A stretch of DNA of 64,000 bases from contig FJUW01000070.1 in NCBI GenBank assembly GCA_900074885.1, positions 62,001 through 126,000 on the forward strand, in the 5' to 3' direction. Every line of letters starts with the position of its first letter. The stretch's first letter is position 1. A program made the translations under genes and the position numbers. Below, piece by piece: positions 46,983-58,710 of this stretch. The notes under the pieces were generated by a model that worked only from the letters and a program-made list of their open reading frames with translations, did no database searches and was not told the DNA's origin. This stretch comes from Rhynchosporium graminicola. Taxonomy: Eukaryota; Ascomycota; Leotiomycetes; Helotiales; Ploettnerulaceae.

Positions 46983-49172
46983 TCAACCAGCTAATCCCGC
47001 CTCCCCAAGTGCCATCTTACTGGCCTGACTCTTTTCCACGAACCTCAACGGTCTGTAGACCGGATCCCACACCTGTTCCCTCACCCACTCCTCCAACACC
47101 TTATCTCCATCTTCATCATCCTCCGGTATCCCATCCTCAGTAGCCAACCCCTCCTCCACAGCCTGTCTAATGACCGCCTTCGCGATCCTAACACTTATCT
47201 CCCTGACATCGACCACGTCTGGCAAAAGACCCTTCTTTGGGTCTTTCAAAGCGGGTGATTGGGCAGCTAGTGCTTTGACGGCTGCGACGAGCATTTTGTC
47301 CGAGAGGAGAGAGGAGCGGGATAAAACGCAGCCAAGCCCGATACCAGGAAAACAGGTGCTGTTATTGCATTCTGCTACTTCGTATTCCTCGCCTTCATAC
47401 TCGACTGGGGGGAAAGGTGAGCCAGTTGCTATCAAAGCTTTTCCGGAAGACCATTTGTTGATGTCTTCTGGACTGGCTTCGTGTAGCCGTGTTGGATTCG
47501 AGAGAGGGAAGATGATCGGTCGATCGACATGGCTGGCCATTTCTTTAACGATTTCTTCAGTGAAGGATTTCGGGACCGTGGATGTACCGATCAAAACATG
47601 TGGTTTTACTTCTTTGATCACGGCCAGTAAATCGCTATGCCCTTTTCCTTTCCAATCCTCATCGTCTCTCGCGTAGGGGATTTGTGCGCTGGTGAGTTTG
47701 TCTCTATGGCTTTTCAGGAGAAGGCCGGGTTTATCGACACACCATATCTGGCTTGCAGCTTCCTCTTTACTCTTCCCGCTGTCGGCTGCAATAGCGTCGC
47801 GCACTTGGTCTGCGATTCCAGTGCCTGCGGTCCCGGAGCCGAAGACTACCATGCGCATGTCTGAGAGCTTTAGGTCCGAGATGTGGAGACCAGCCATTAT
47901 GCCAGCGAGCGTTACGCATCCTGTGCCTTGAACATCGTCATTGAAGCAGGGTATTGAGGGGCGGTATTTGTCGAGGATACGACGGGCTACTTCTTTTAGC
48001 ATGGAAATGAGAATCAATAGCTGGAGGCAAACCTACCATTTGGCAAACCAAAATCCTCAAAGTGGATATAAGCCTTCGGATAAAGCTTTCTCGCAGACTG
48101 CACGAAGCGATCTACGAAATCATCATACTTCTCCCCACGCACTCGAGGTTGTCTTAGACCAAGATAGAGATCGTCGTTCAGGAGCTCTTCGTTATCTGTC
48201 CCGCAATCAAGAACCACAGGGAGTGTTCTATTGGGATGAATACCAGCACAGAGGGTTGTGAGGACTAGTTTAGCTACGGAGATGAGGATTCCTCCTACAC
48301 CTTGGTCGCCGATTCCGAGAATCTCTTCGCCGTCTACGAGGAGTCAGTCAAGATCGAGGATTGGAGGGGAAAGGAGTAATCGACCGGTGACGACGATATA
48401 ATCGATATCTTCTGGTCCTCCCCACTGACTCAGATCCTCGTGAACACGTTCGACGTCATTAATGTTCAGAAAGCAGCCATCGGGTCGACGGAAGAGACGA
48501 GAGTAGTTTTGGATGGCATCTCCTTCTGTGGGCGTGTATATGATTGAGAACATCTCTTTCAGGTGATCCTGGATCAGCTGAGTAATGGCTGTCAGCATTT
48601 TCAGAGACGGGGAGACAAGGATATAGTGACAAAGCATCATCAAGGAGAGAACGAGAACGATGATACAGGAGAGCAGTATACCTGACTTGAGGAAACTGCT
48701 CGGATTGTGCAAAGCTCAGATCAGCTCTCAGGGTGACAGTATTTGTAGCTTCGAACAGCTTCGACGTTGCCAGACCGAAACCGAAGAAGGAAGGAAATGC
48801 TCACAGATACAATGTGAGAATACCCGAGGGTAGAAAAATAAAGCCACTCACCCTAAAATACAAAACCTGATTCTGCTCCGCCAGACTCGTCATGAAAGTG
48901 TTCTTCGCCAAATCATCCTGCCGGCTGGAATACTGCTGATAAGCCCTCTTGACCTGCGTGTCGAGATTCGAGATATGCTGTGGAAGCAATCCTGTGAGTT
49001 TGAAGGAGTCCCGTTCTTTCGGGGGAAAGCCGGCGCCTTTGTTGAAGTAGGGCGTGTTGAGAAGCGCGGATCCCGTGAGAGCGCAGTCGAGAGGGCCGCT
49101 CGTGGAGAGGGGGAGATGGGAGAATTGGGGATGAGGGAGGTGGGGTTTGGTTTTCTTGTGATGGGAGGACAT
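46983..49172 (-). CDS. Malic enzyme (606 aa; longer in-frame start possible)
   Basis: Oxidative decarboxylation of L-malate to pyruvate with NAD(P)H production. Four exons in order of translation: 48852-49172, 48385-48577, 48037-48333 and 46983-47992. All phases agree, giving 606 residues. Blocks in order: FKLTGLLPQHI, IYTPTEGDAIQNYSRLFRRP, VVTDGEEILGIGDQGVGGI, HFEDFGLPN, FNDDVQGTGCVTLAG (metal and substrate site), VFGSGTAGTGIADQ (dinucleotide-binding), LIGTSTVPKSF and PLSNPT. Intron 3 is only 44 bases. The intron between 48578 and 48851 is long (274 bases), and a small extra exon cannot be excluded. In-frame ATG at 49397 would add 75 residues with no Asp or Glu and several Arg/Lys, Ser and Leu, resembling a mitochondrial presequence. 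Coenzyme preference cannot be read from sequence. Confidence 0.94.
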
Positions 49173-49315
49173 TTTGGAATTCGGAAGGGGATTTTTGATT
49201 TGGAATTGAGGTTTGAAATTGAGGTTGGGTGCAATAGAAAGAAAGGATTTTGGTTGTTGGAGGAGGGAGGTGTTTGGATGGAAGATGTTCTGACTGGGAA
49301 GATGATGGGGAATGG

Positions 49316-49350
49316 ACGAGACGAGACGAGACGAGACGAGAAGAGAAGAG
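49316..49350. repeat. Pentanucleotide repeat ACGAG x5 then AAGAG x2
   Basis: Lies in the possible N-terminal extension or 5' UTR of the malic enzyme gene. On the coding strand it encodes the Ser/Arg/Leu/Val repeats of that extension. Confidence 0.9.
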
Positions 49351-49397
49351 ATTGGTGCGCAGCAGACAGAGTAGAGCAAACTTCTTCGGAAACACAT

Positions 49398-50737
49398 CCG
49401 ACTTCACCAAACCCTTAAGCGATTGTGAATGTATTTAAACAATTGTTGGAGGAGACAAATGAACGATCATGAGAGACGCACTGGATCTATATATCGCGGT
49501 GCCTGCACACCTGGCTGGTCTGGTCCGTTCCCACCAATGACGTTGAAGGCAGAAGAAGCGAACGAACGACGGAAGCGCCCGGACGATGATGCTTGATCTG
49601 ACTTCGCCTGTGGTTAGGTAGGTGTAGAACGTGGGGATTTCCAATAAGGCTGCCATTCTTTGGAATCTGCTCAGCTTTGATTGCTCGAATCCCTTTTCAT
49701 GATGATGTAAATGAAGTGGATATATGAAGGGAAATGCTGGCTGGAGCTTTTGACACATGAGTTTGAGTTGGAGATCACGTGAGTGCTGGAACTGCCATAA
49801 ATACATTCAATTCATTACTGCGACTCGAGCTCAGACACGATGCCCATTCATAGTCGCAGAAGATCTGGATTCTAGGCCGGAAATACATCGTAACGACCCC
49901 AGCTAGCTATGGAGTTCGACTAGCCCAGCCATGACGATCAGTCGGCATTTCAAAAGGTCAGTCAGTGCCAATGATGATGATAAATCCATGAATCACCCAT
50001 TGATTGTGCTGAATGTAGGTACGCAAGGAGCCACACTCCTGTAGAAGCTCTCATGAAGAGTAGGAGGAGTATGGACTATGAAGGTCCATGATTATTATAG
50101 CAACATTCCTCTATATGGAGGGACGATCCGAAAGAATCCGAATCATTCCTCGTCTCAATCTCCATCCGATCTCCACACAAGACGCGCAGATACCGAAAGG
50201 CCTCCCGAAGAAGGTCTCATTTCCTTGCCACGAAGGCTGAGTGATTGATCAAGGTGCTGCGGGTGTATTTGATGATAACAGGACGAGGGAGCGGTGAGAA
50301 GAAGAAGAGAGAGAGAGAGGGAGGGAAAGAATGGAGATATACCCACCCATCTTGAGCGTAGGATGGAAAGGCGAACCTTTGACCGCGAGCCGCAGAATAC
50401 GGACCTCCTCCTCTTGTCTCGGCTCCCGGTTTCCTCAAAAGATAAGGACTTGAAGGTTACCCTGCCGTTTCGTGTCACCATGCCGTATGTGCACAGATAG
50501 AAATGAGGAGTTTGCGAAGCTCAGTCCTTCTAGAAATTCGAAATTTAAGGTTCTTCGGAGCTAGTGCCAATCGAGCTTAGCCCCTTGGCAAGATCGACTC
50601 AGCCGCTGGTGTTGCCACATCAAGTCTTTCTCGCTGTCTGCCCGCTTCCAGTCCTCGGCTCCACGCACGACCAACAACACCACGTATCCCCATCACTTCC
50701 ATTTCGCGTCGCGTCGAAAGAATCGCAGATCTTCAAA
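49398..50737. other. Divergent promoter region
   Basis: Separates the minus-strand malic enzyme gene from the plus-strand BuGZ-like gene, so it should carry both promoters. Purine-rich tract AGAGAGAGAGAGGGAGGGA near 50307-50330. Short frames only, no gene recognised. Confidence 0.5.
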
Positions 50738-52367
50738 ATGGTTGCTAAGAAGAAGCGCGGGCATCCCGATGTCGAGGAGGTCCTGTCTCGTCCCTGGTGC
50801 TATTACTGTGAGTTCATCTCAAGCCTATCTTTCCAATCCAAACCATTGCTAATGCCCTCGCGTGTCACAGGTGAGCGTGATTTCGATGATCTCAAGATTC
50901 TCATCTCCCACCAGAAAGCTAAACACTTCAAATGCGAAAGATGTGGTCGTCGGCTGAACACTGCAGGAGGTAAGTCCGGTGGTTCCTTATGAAAGCCGCG
51001 TAGATCGAGGCTCACAATCCCACAGGACTTTCTGTCCACATGAATCAAGTTCATAAAGAAACACTCACGACCGTCGATAACTCTCTACCGAATAGACAAG
51101 GGCTAGAGGTGGAAATCTTTGGTATGGAAGGTATCCCGGACGATGTTGCTCAAGCACATAATCAGCGCATCATCGCAGGTTTCTATCAAGCACAGGCAGA
51201 TCGTCAAGCTGCCACAGGCAATCCAGGTCCCGGCGCGCAGAATGGAGGGCAGGCGAAGAAGCCAAAGCTCGAATCTCCAGCAGATTTGAAGAAGCGATTG
51301 GCAGAGCACAAGGCACGAAAGGCAGAACAAGCTGCGAATGGGGACAGCGGAAACAACACACCGATGGTGGACGCTGCTCAGAATAGTCCACTAGGCCATA
51401 GTCCAGGCTCGTTTGTAAGTAACCTCATTTGCGGTTCGCTGATTGATGCTAATTACCATAGAATGCTTCCCCATTTCCACCTCCACAAGCCAATTATGGC
51501 GCAACACAAGGTGCGGGCTATGGATCATATTCTCAAGAGCCCTATGCACAACCATCGGTAGCTTACCAGCAGCCTCCCTACCAAACCCCTTTCTCTGGTC
51601 CTCCTGGCCAACCACAGTATCAACCTGCTTACTCTCCACCACAACAATACGCTTCTTCACAGTCCTTCCCTCCATACCAGCAGTCACCCTACCCGGGTCC
51701 GCCACCTGGATCGTTTGGCGGATACCAAGTTCCTCCCTCCCACACACCTCCACAACTTGGAGGACTTCCAAATCGACCACCTAGTCTCCCACCTGCGCCA
51801 GGATTACCACAACGACCCTCATTCGCGACACCTGCTCTGCCGGTACATCAGATGCAGCAAATGCATCAAGGGCCTCCTCCATCAGGTAGTTGGGGAGCAA
51901 ATGGATGGAAAGCTCCAGAACAGAACACAGCTATGTCATCAGCATATCCTCATCCTGCAGGCTTCCCTGGAACCTATGCGACTAACGCTCCGGATGACCT
52001 GACTTCAGGCACCGTTAGAGAAGCTGATGACATTGACGAGCTCATCAGGATGGCTGAGGCAGGTATCAAACCACCGAAAAAGGGAGAGTTACCAGCGCCT
52101 CCACAACAGTTTCAAGCACCTGAAGTTGTCTCTACTCCCCCCGCTGTGCCAGACGTCAAACCTGAGGTTGTTGATAAACCCGAACAGAGTGAAAAGAAGT
52201 CGAAGAAGGAGAAGCCAATTAAGATGCTATATTCGGACAACGAATGGAGTCCGGAGGAGAGAATGGCCAAAATGCCAAGGTACGCATTCGTCCCTGCAGG
52301 AAAGACTGAACCATCTCCTATCGAGACTGCTGCGGTTTCAGGTACTGCTGTTTCTGTCGATGCATAA
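50738..52367 (+). CDS. BuGZ/ZNF207-like zinc-finger protein with GLEBS-like motif (487 aa)
   Basis: Homologue of animal BuGZ (ZNF207), a spindle and kinetochore protein that binds Bub3 through a GLEBS motif. Four exons: 50738-50807, 50871-50969, 51026-51414 and 51462-52367. All phases agree, giving 487 residues. The N terminus MVAKKKRGHPDVEEVLSRPW is followed by two linked C2H2 fingers: WCYYCERDFDDLKILISHQK and FKCERCGRRLNTAGGLSVHM with NQVH. The middle (about residues 200-320) is Pro/Gln/Tyr-rich and disordered (PYQTPFSGPPGQPQYQPAYS), typical of the phase-separating part of BuGZ. Near the C terminus are DDIDELIRMAEAGIKPPKKG and a block MLYSDNEWSPEERMAKMPRY that matches the GLEBS-like region. 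The intron 1 donor GTGAGT falls within the first Cys-x2-Cys. Function in this fungus is inferred. Confidence 0.9.
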
Positions 52368-53062
52368 GGAAGAAATGGCATTGGAGGAAGGGAGAAATGG
52401 CAGGTCAATTGACTTCCATTTCTTTCAATTCGCCGTTTCGATCGTGTTACCAACTTACTACTCTTTTACTTCTCGTACTTTTGGTATATATATGGCCATG
52501 ACCGACACGACTTCTTGCGAGGGAGGAAGCTGGGACACAGCTAAGTCAGACCACCACTTCGACCTCTCTCATCTTTCCGCCACTCATTTGGCTCAGAGCT
52601 CGATTTCGAGACCTGGTAAGCTTGTAGATTTAGGGACAAGGTAATGGCTTTGGGGAAGAGATAATTAGTTCCCTGGGGGTGCAGCGAACAACGATGGAGT
52701 TCGGGGGTGGGAGTATGCAGTTGTAAGTACCTGAAGGTTAGCGACACCATTCCTTGGAATCAAAAGTCCTTTCGATCGTCGTGCATGAAATCCAGATTGT
52801 CTTCACGTTTCTAGCACTTCTTTTTGTGAGCACTGACCTCGGCACATCATACCTTCTCGTAGAGCCGCATGTCACAAGTCAAGCTTGGTATCCTGGTATC
52901 CTACGTGAAGTGGTACTTTGTGTTTAGGCACCGCAGCCGGGCTTAGCACGGAAGTTTCCAAGATCGTCTCCTCCCTCGGGAAACCCCCATGATTCATTCT
53001 TACCTTGTCAAACATTGGTCAAAAATCGATCAAGCTACAGGTACCTAGGTACGTATCAACAG

Positions 53063-53170
53063 TGCAATGCAATGCAATGCAATGCAATGCAATGCAATGC
53101 ACAAATTTAGCCGGGATCAACCACTCCGTCCTGAGGCCACAAGGCAAGGCAAGGCAAGGCAAGGCAAGGC
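53063..53170. repeat. Pentanucleotide repeats AATGC x7 and AAGGC x6
   Basis: AATGC repeats at 53066-53100 and AAGGC repeats at 53141-53170, 40 bases apart. Confidence 0.95.
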
Positions 53171-53440
53171 ATACACGCATACCGCACCGTGCAGCATCTC
53201 CCTACCGTATGCCGCTTTGTCTCTATCAACGTCATTGATTGCCGATGAAAACGCCCTGCAAATTTGTAACAGCGGACGGATAGGGTTCATTCAGACTTTC
53301 GGAGAAATCGCGTACAGTACCTGTCTCGCCCTGTATGTCTAATCTCTGCCCGCCGCCCAAGTCGACGGGGGTTCTCTTGTACTTGCCGTAGCGCACGCGA
53401 GCGAGGGATGGGACGTGCGGCTGAGAGCAGCCGACGGGCT

Positions 53441-53548
53441 GGTTGGTTGGTTGGTTGGTTGCCTGCCTCACCTGCCACCATATTGATGAGATACGGTTAA
53501 ATGGTGCACCCCACGGGCGGGTATCCTCTCTCTCTCTCTCTCTCTCCA
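53441..53548. repeat. GGTT x5 and CT microsatellites
   Basis: GGTT units at 53441-53460 and a CT run at about 53526-53547. Confidence 0.9.
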
Positions 53549-54239
53549 CATTCCGTCCTTGCTGCAACTTCCCCCCTCTCGATCCTCTCTCTCTCAGTCC
53601 CAGCAAGGGTGGCGGCTGCGACCAAGTCAGACGAGCCGCCTGCATGCAGTTATCGGATCGCATCGGGACAACGACGACGACGATGATGGTGGCTATGGCT
53701 AACCTGGCGCGGGGGGACGGACCAGCGGCTGACCGCAAGTGCACAGGTGGAGGTGGAGTGGCAGGGTAGTACTCCTGTACTGTACTACTTACTGTCAGTG
53801 GGTGGTGGTGATACTCATGGTGGCTGGTGTAAAGTCATCATGTCATGTCAAGTACCGCCCCGGGAAGAAGAAGGAAGTTAATTTCTCCGTGGATGTGGAT
53901 GGTGAATCCGAATCTGTCGGTCTGTCCATCTTGGATGTGCAGGTGGGTGGGGGATATGTCTGGTTGGAAATGGCCTTCCCCCCTTGGCCCTTGGGTACCC
54001 TTGGGTACAACCGTATAGTATCATCTCAACACACGGGATGTTTTCAGACGCCGGCGCGGAGCGGAGAAACCGTTGGACCGAGTAGAGCATGCAAGTAGTT
54101 GCGGTGGTTAGGATCACTTACAGTGGGAACCAGGGTCGCAGTTAGGATTCGGGTTAAAGGGAGACTTCTTCTTGACTTAATGGGTAGGGGTGGAAGTCAG
54201 ATTGTATTTGGAGCATTATGGGGTGTGGGTGTGTGTGTA

Positions 54240-54244
<5 letters not shown>

Positions 54245-54281
<37 letters not shown>

Positions 54282-54380
54282 GGTCGGTTTAGCCAAATTC
54301 CCATATGCGGCTTCTTGGCTTTTTCTATGCCGCTACGCGTGCTACTCCAGGTGGGTCGTGGGTCGTGGGTCGTGGGTCGT
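54245..54380. repeat. GT x18 and GTGGGTC x4 repeats
   Basis: A perfect GT run at 54245-54280, with imperfect GT units just before it, and a heptanucleotide GTGGGTC repeat at 54351-54380. Confidence 0.95.
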
Positions 54381-54599
54381 ATGGTTCATCCCTTAGTTGG
54401 CCGATCACTCTGGGGACTTGGGGTAGATCAATTTATATGGATATTTTATATCTATATTTACTGGGACCGACCTGAATGGCATGCATGGTGTGAAGTTTGC
54501 ACTTGTCTGCTTTGAGGATCATCACGCTGTCTGTTTGTCATACTTCGGCTCCATCGCTGGCCCGCTGTCATCGCTACCCCGAAAAGTGGTGCTGGGGTT

Positions 54600-54682
54600 G
54601 GCTTGGCTTGGCTTGGCTTGGCTTGGGATGGGATGCGATGGGATGGGATGGGATGGGATGGGATGGGATGAGATGGGATGAG
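54600..54682. repeat. Pentanucleotide repeats GGCTT x5 then GGGAT x~11
   Basis: Two different pentanucleotide arrays directly adjoin: GGCTT at 54600-54624 and GGGAT (with a few substitutions) at 54625-54682. Confidence 0.95.
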
Positions 54683-54868
54683 AATCGCTAGGTGTAGCCG
54701 ATGTGAGTCAAGTGAGGAGGTAGGCGGAGAATACATGTACGGTCATGTAGTAGGTAGTATCCATTCAGTCATTTATCCTTCGGGGCGCGGCTCATTCAAT
54801 CACATCTTCAAATCTTCGTCTATATCTGCCCTATTCTTTGTCCTTTGCCCTCCTCCCTCTCTCTCCCT

Positions 54869-54900
<32 letters not shown>

Positions 54901-54992
54901 CCTCTCTATCTCTCTCTCTCTCTTCCTCCTCTCACCTCCCTTCATTAAACTGCTGTGAAGCTCAATCCCCCCGATTGAGTTCAATCGGCAAG

Positions 54993-57900
54993 ATGAAGAA
55001 GCTCTCCCTCTCCCTCCTCTTGCGCGCTTCTCTTTTCTCCTCCTCCGTCTCCGCCCTCGGTCAAGCATCTCCCGTAACGACCGAATCCTCCCCCTCTCTC
55101 CTCAACCTCTCCGGCGGCCAGATCTTACTGAGTCGCGATGAGTGGTGGGGGGTTCTGCGCGCTGCACAGGACCTGGCGGGCGATTTTGGGAAAGTGACCG
55201 GGAAGAACTTGACGTTGGGGAATTGGGAAGGAGGCGGGAAGGGCAATCTGACGACCCGGAATGTCCAAGGAAGGCAAGTGGTCAAGGCAGGGAATGCGAG
55301 TTCGTGGGAGAGTGCGCATCGCAGTCCGCCCGCGAGTGGGAAGCATGAATACGTGGATGAGAAGGAGGAGGGGACGACGGTTTATTATAAGTTCCAGCCT
55401 GTGACGAGTCATGTCAACGTAAGTCTCACTCCCTCCTCATGATTTCGTTCTAGAGATGACCCAATCGTTGGAGTCTCTTTTTGGATTCTGACTTATCTTC
55501 CTGGATGCTGCAGTACACACTCGGCCCCGAGAAGAACTTCACTGGTCCAACGCTCCTGTCACGTTCTTCGTCGAAAACCGTCATCATAGCCGGTACAGTC
55601 GGTAAATCCTCCCTCATCGACTCGCTCATCGCTTCAGGCAAACTCGATCCCGCGGCAATCAAGGGTAAATGGGAGGCCTTCATAAGCGAGGTGGTCATCT
55701 CGCCACTCCCGGGTGTTGCGAGAGCCCTTGTCATTGCCGGCAGCGATGCTAGAGGTACGATATTTGGACTTTATGATGTTAGTGAAGGTATGGGCGTCAG
55801 TCCGTGGTATTGGTGGGCGGATGTACCGGTGAGGAAGGCGAAGGGAGTTTGGGCGAAAGGGGCCCGGAAGGTTCAGGGCAGCCCGAGTGTGAAGTATCGG
55901 GGTATCTTCATCAATGACGAGCAGCCGGGTTTGACGAATTGGGTCAAGTACGATGCTCCTCCCAGTGCTAATCAAACTTCCCTCCTCCTCCCACCATGGC
56001 CGATTTCGAAGAGTGTTTTGTGTGATGATGTGAGTGAAGAAGGTTGACTAATGAGATGCAGTGATAATTATGAGAAAGGTCAGTATGGGCCCGGCTTCAA
56101 TCACTATTACCACCCGAGAGTCTTTGAGCTTCTCTTGAGACTCAGAGCCAATTACTTCTGGCCTGCTATGTGGGGTTCTATGTTCAATGTGGATGATACT
56201 GCGAATCAACCACTGGCTGATGCTTTTGGTATCGTCATGGGAAGCAGTCATACTGGTATGTTAGTCTCTGAAGTTGATCTATACTGTAGAATAAGTGCTA
56301 AGGATGTAGAACCTATGATGCGCGCTACGAATGAGTGGAATAATTTTGGAAAGCAGTATGGTGGGAGCGGAGTATGGTAAGCTCTCCAGTCTCAAACCTT
56401 GCAAATAGTTACGCTAAGTATAATCAGGGCATACGACACGAACAACGCCTCCATTAAACCTTTTTTCAAATACGGCGCTCAGAGAGCAGCTCCGTACGCA
56501 GCAAGCAGTCTCTATACCATGGCCATGCGCGGTTCGCACGATACATCTATCGAGCTCGTCGACAGCGAAGCCGTCAAGGTACTCGAAAATGTCGTCAAAT
56601 TCCAACGCGAAGTCCTCACTGAAGTATTCCCTAACACGAATGTCAGCGACATCCCACAGATGTGGTGTCTGTACAAGGAAGTCCAAAGTTATTACGAACA
56701 ACTGGGCTTGGATGTCCCAGAAGATATCACGCTTTTATGGACCGATGATAACTATGGCAATATAAGACGCCTTCCAATTGGCAATGAGACGAGCAGAAGT
56801 GGTGGTGCGGGTGTTTATTATCATGTTGACTATGTTGGTGATCCAAGAAGTTACAAGTGGATCAACACTATCCAGCTTTCCAAAACAGTTGAGCAGGTAG
56901 ATCCAATCAGCTCTGATTTGAAATTGCAAATGCTAATCCGTCTAGATGCAACTTGCCTATGCCCGTCAAGCAGACCGTATCTGGATCCTTAATGTAGGCG
57001 ACCTCAAAGCCCTCGAAATACCCGTCAACCATTTCTTGGATCTTGCATACGACACACCAAGATGGGGTTACGACAGCACGCCAACATGGATCAAATTCTG
57101 GGCTACTCGCGAATTTGGAGCCGAGCACTCTGACACCATCTCCTCCATCCTTGACCGTTACGGCATGTATGCCGCTCGTCGCAAGTATGAAATGCTTGAC
57201 CCTAGCCACTACAGTGTCCTCAATTACAATGAAGCAGATGCTGTTCTCGCTCAATGGGAGTCACTTGCAGATGACGCTCAAGGCGTTTATGATAAACTAG
57301 ACAGAAGTGCGAAGCCAGCTTTCTATGAGTTGATCTTGCAACCTGTTCTCGGCGGACAAACCGTCAATCAGATCTACATTTGGGCGGCTAAGAATGCGCA
57401 TTGGACGATTCAGAAGAGGAATTCGGCCAATGATGCAGCAACGGATGTTTTGAAGGCTTTTAACAAGGACGCCAAACTGACCCAGAGATACCATGATTTA
57501 CTAGATGGAAAGTGGAATCACATTCTGGATCGTAAGCTTTCGTGTCCTATCATTTCCAATGCTGAAGCTAACACCTTTAGAAACTCATCTCGGCTACACA
57601 GGCTACTGGCAACAACCAATGCGCAACACCGCACCGCCTCTCTCCTTCGTCCAAGAACTCGAGACCTCGCTCGCAGGCAACCTTGGTGTCGGCGTAGAAG
57701 CAAGCAACGCCACCGTGGCAGGCGACGACTACTACCATGCCAACTCAGGTGGCACTCTCGTCCTTCCATCCATGGACCCTTACGGCCCTACTCGCTGGAT
57801 CGATATCTTCGCCCGTGGGACTGCTGGCTGCCAATGGACACTCTCTCCATGGGAACCTTATATCATCCTCTCCCAGAAAACCGGTTACACAGGTGGTAAC

Positions 57901-58710
57901 AATGGAACAGACACACGCGTCTATGTTTCTATCGATTGGGCCAACGCACCACCCGCGCCAAATACCACAGTCGTGAATATCAACGTCACATCTTCCTGCG
58001 GTTCAAGATGGGGCAGTTACGGCGCGCCCCGTGTCCAAGTCCCTGTCTCCAACGTCGCTGTCCCTACCGACTTCACGGGTTTCGTGGAAAGTGATAAACA
58101 CATATCCATCGAAGCCTCGCACGCGAGCCGCAACACTTCGGTAGGAGGAGTCTCATACCTGACTCTCCCCTCTCACGGCCGTACTCTCGCCGGCGTGACG
58201 TTAATGCCCGTCCTCGCTGCTACCCAGAAAGCAGGCACAGGTCCCGTTCTCGAATACGACATCTTCACCTTCACGAACTCATCAGTCGCCAACGTATCAC
58301 TATACCTGTCCCCCTCACTCAACCAGAACGGCGCTTTCCGCCCGCTGAAATACGGTATCGCCTTCGATGCCGACCCCCCGAAAATCGTGCAATTCGTTGG
58401 TAACTGGACCGGCGGCGGCAGCCCTCCAGGCTGGCTGGGCGCGGTGAGTGATTCCGTCTGGGGAATGTCTACCAGTGGAAACACGACGACCACGAAGCAC
58501 AATCTGTCGAAGGTCGGGAAGCATACGCTGAAGATCTGGGCCGTGGAGCCCGGCGTCGTCTTTCAGAAAATCATCGTGGACTTTGGAGGGGTGCGGAGGA
58601 GCTATTTGGGCCCGCCCGAGAGCTTCAGGGCGGGGATTGACCGGGTGGGCGGTTACACGGGGGAGAACTTCGCCGGGGTGGGGGTGAGGGATGTGGTTTC
58701 TACGGGATGA
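54993..58710 (+). CDS. Secreted GH115 alpha-glucuronidase (1101 aa)
   Basis: Glycoside hydrolase family 115 removes (4-O-methyl)glucuronic acid side groups from xylan. Seven exons: 54993-55418, 55514-55947, 56062-56255, 56310-56376, 56428-56896, 56946-57531 and 57581-58710. All phases agree, giving 1101 residues. Signal peptide MKKLSLSLLLRASLFSSSVS then ALGQA, with many N-glycosylation sequons after it. Family blocks: GTIFGLYDVSEGMGVSPWYW, GIFINDEQPGLTNW, YEKGQYGPGFNHYYHPRVFE, ANYFWPAMWGSMFNVDD, RGSHDTSI, TLLWTDDNYGNIRRLP, GVYYHVDYVGDPRSYKW, NHFLDLAYDTPRWGYDS and GYTGYWQQPMRN. The C-terminal part (from about residue 830) is beta-rich, as in the family's C domain. The frame is open upstream of 54993, but the signal peptide fixes the start. 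A second plant-wall enzyme lies 2.5 kb downstream. Confidence 0.94.

Larger units (their letters stand above)
52368..54992. other. Intergenic region rich in short tandem repeats
   Basis: No gene. From 53063 to the GH115 start there are at least nine microsatellites, listed below in part. The last about 150 bases (from 54840) are pyrimidine-rich (CT repeats), as is common in fungal core promoters and 5' UTRs upstream of a start codon. Apparent open frames across the repeats are artefacts of repeat unit length. Confidence 0.7.

Noticed and set aside
47170..47676. 168-codon frame antisense to malic enzyme
   Set aside because: It is the shadow of a well-conserved coding exon. Codon bias of the true strand creates long antisense frames.
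53005..53342. Frames with repeated MQCNA or QGKAR units
   Set aside because: They are translations of the AATGC and AAGGC arrays. Unit length 5 keeps all frames open.
54678..54992. Upstream start for the GH115 protein
   Set aside because: The frame is open, but it translates CT microsatellites and would bury the clear signal peptide that begins at 54993.
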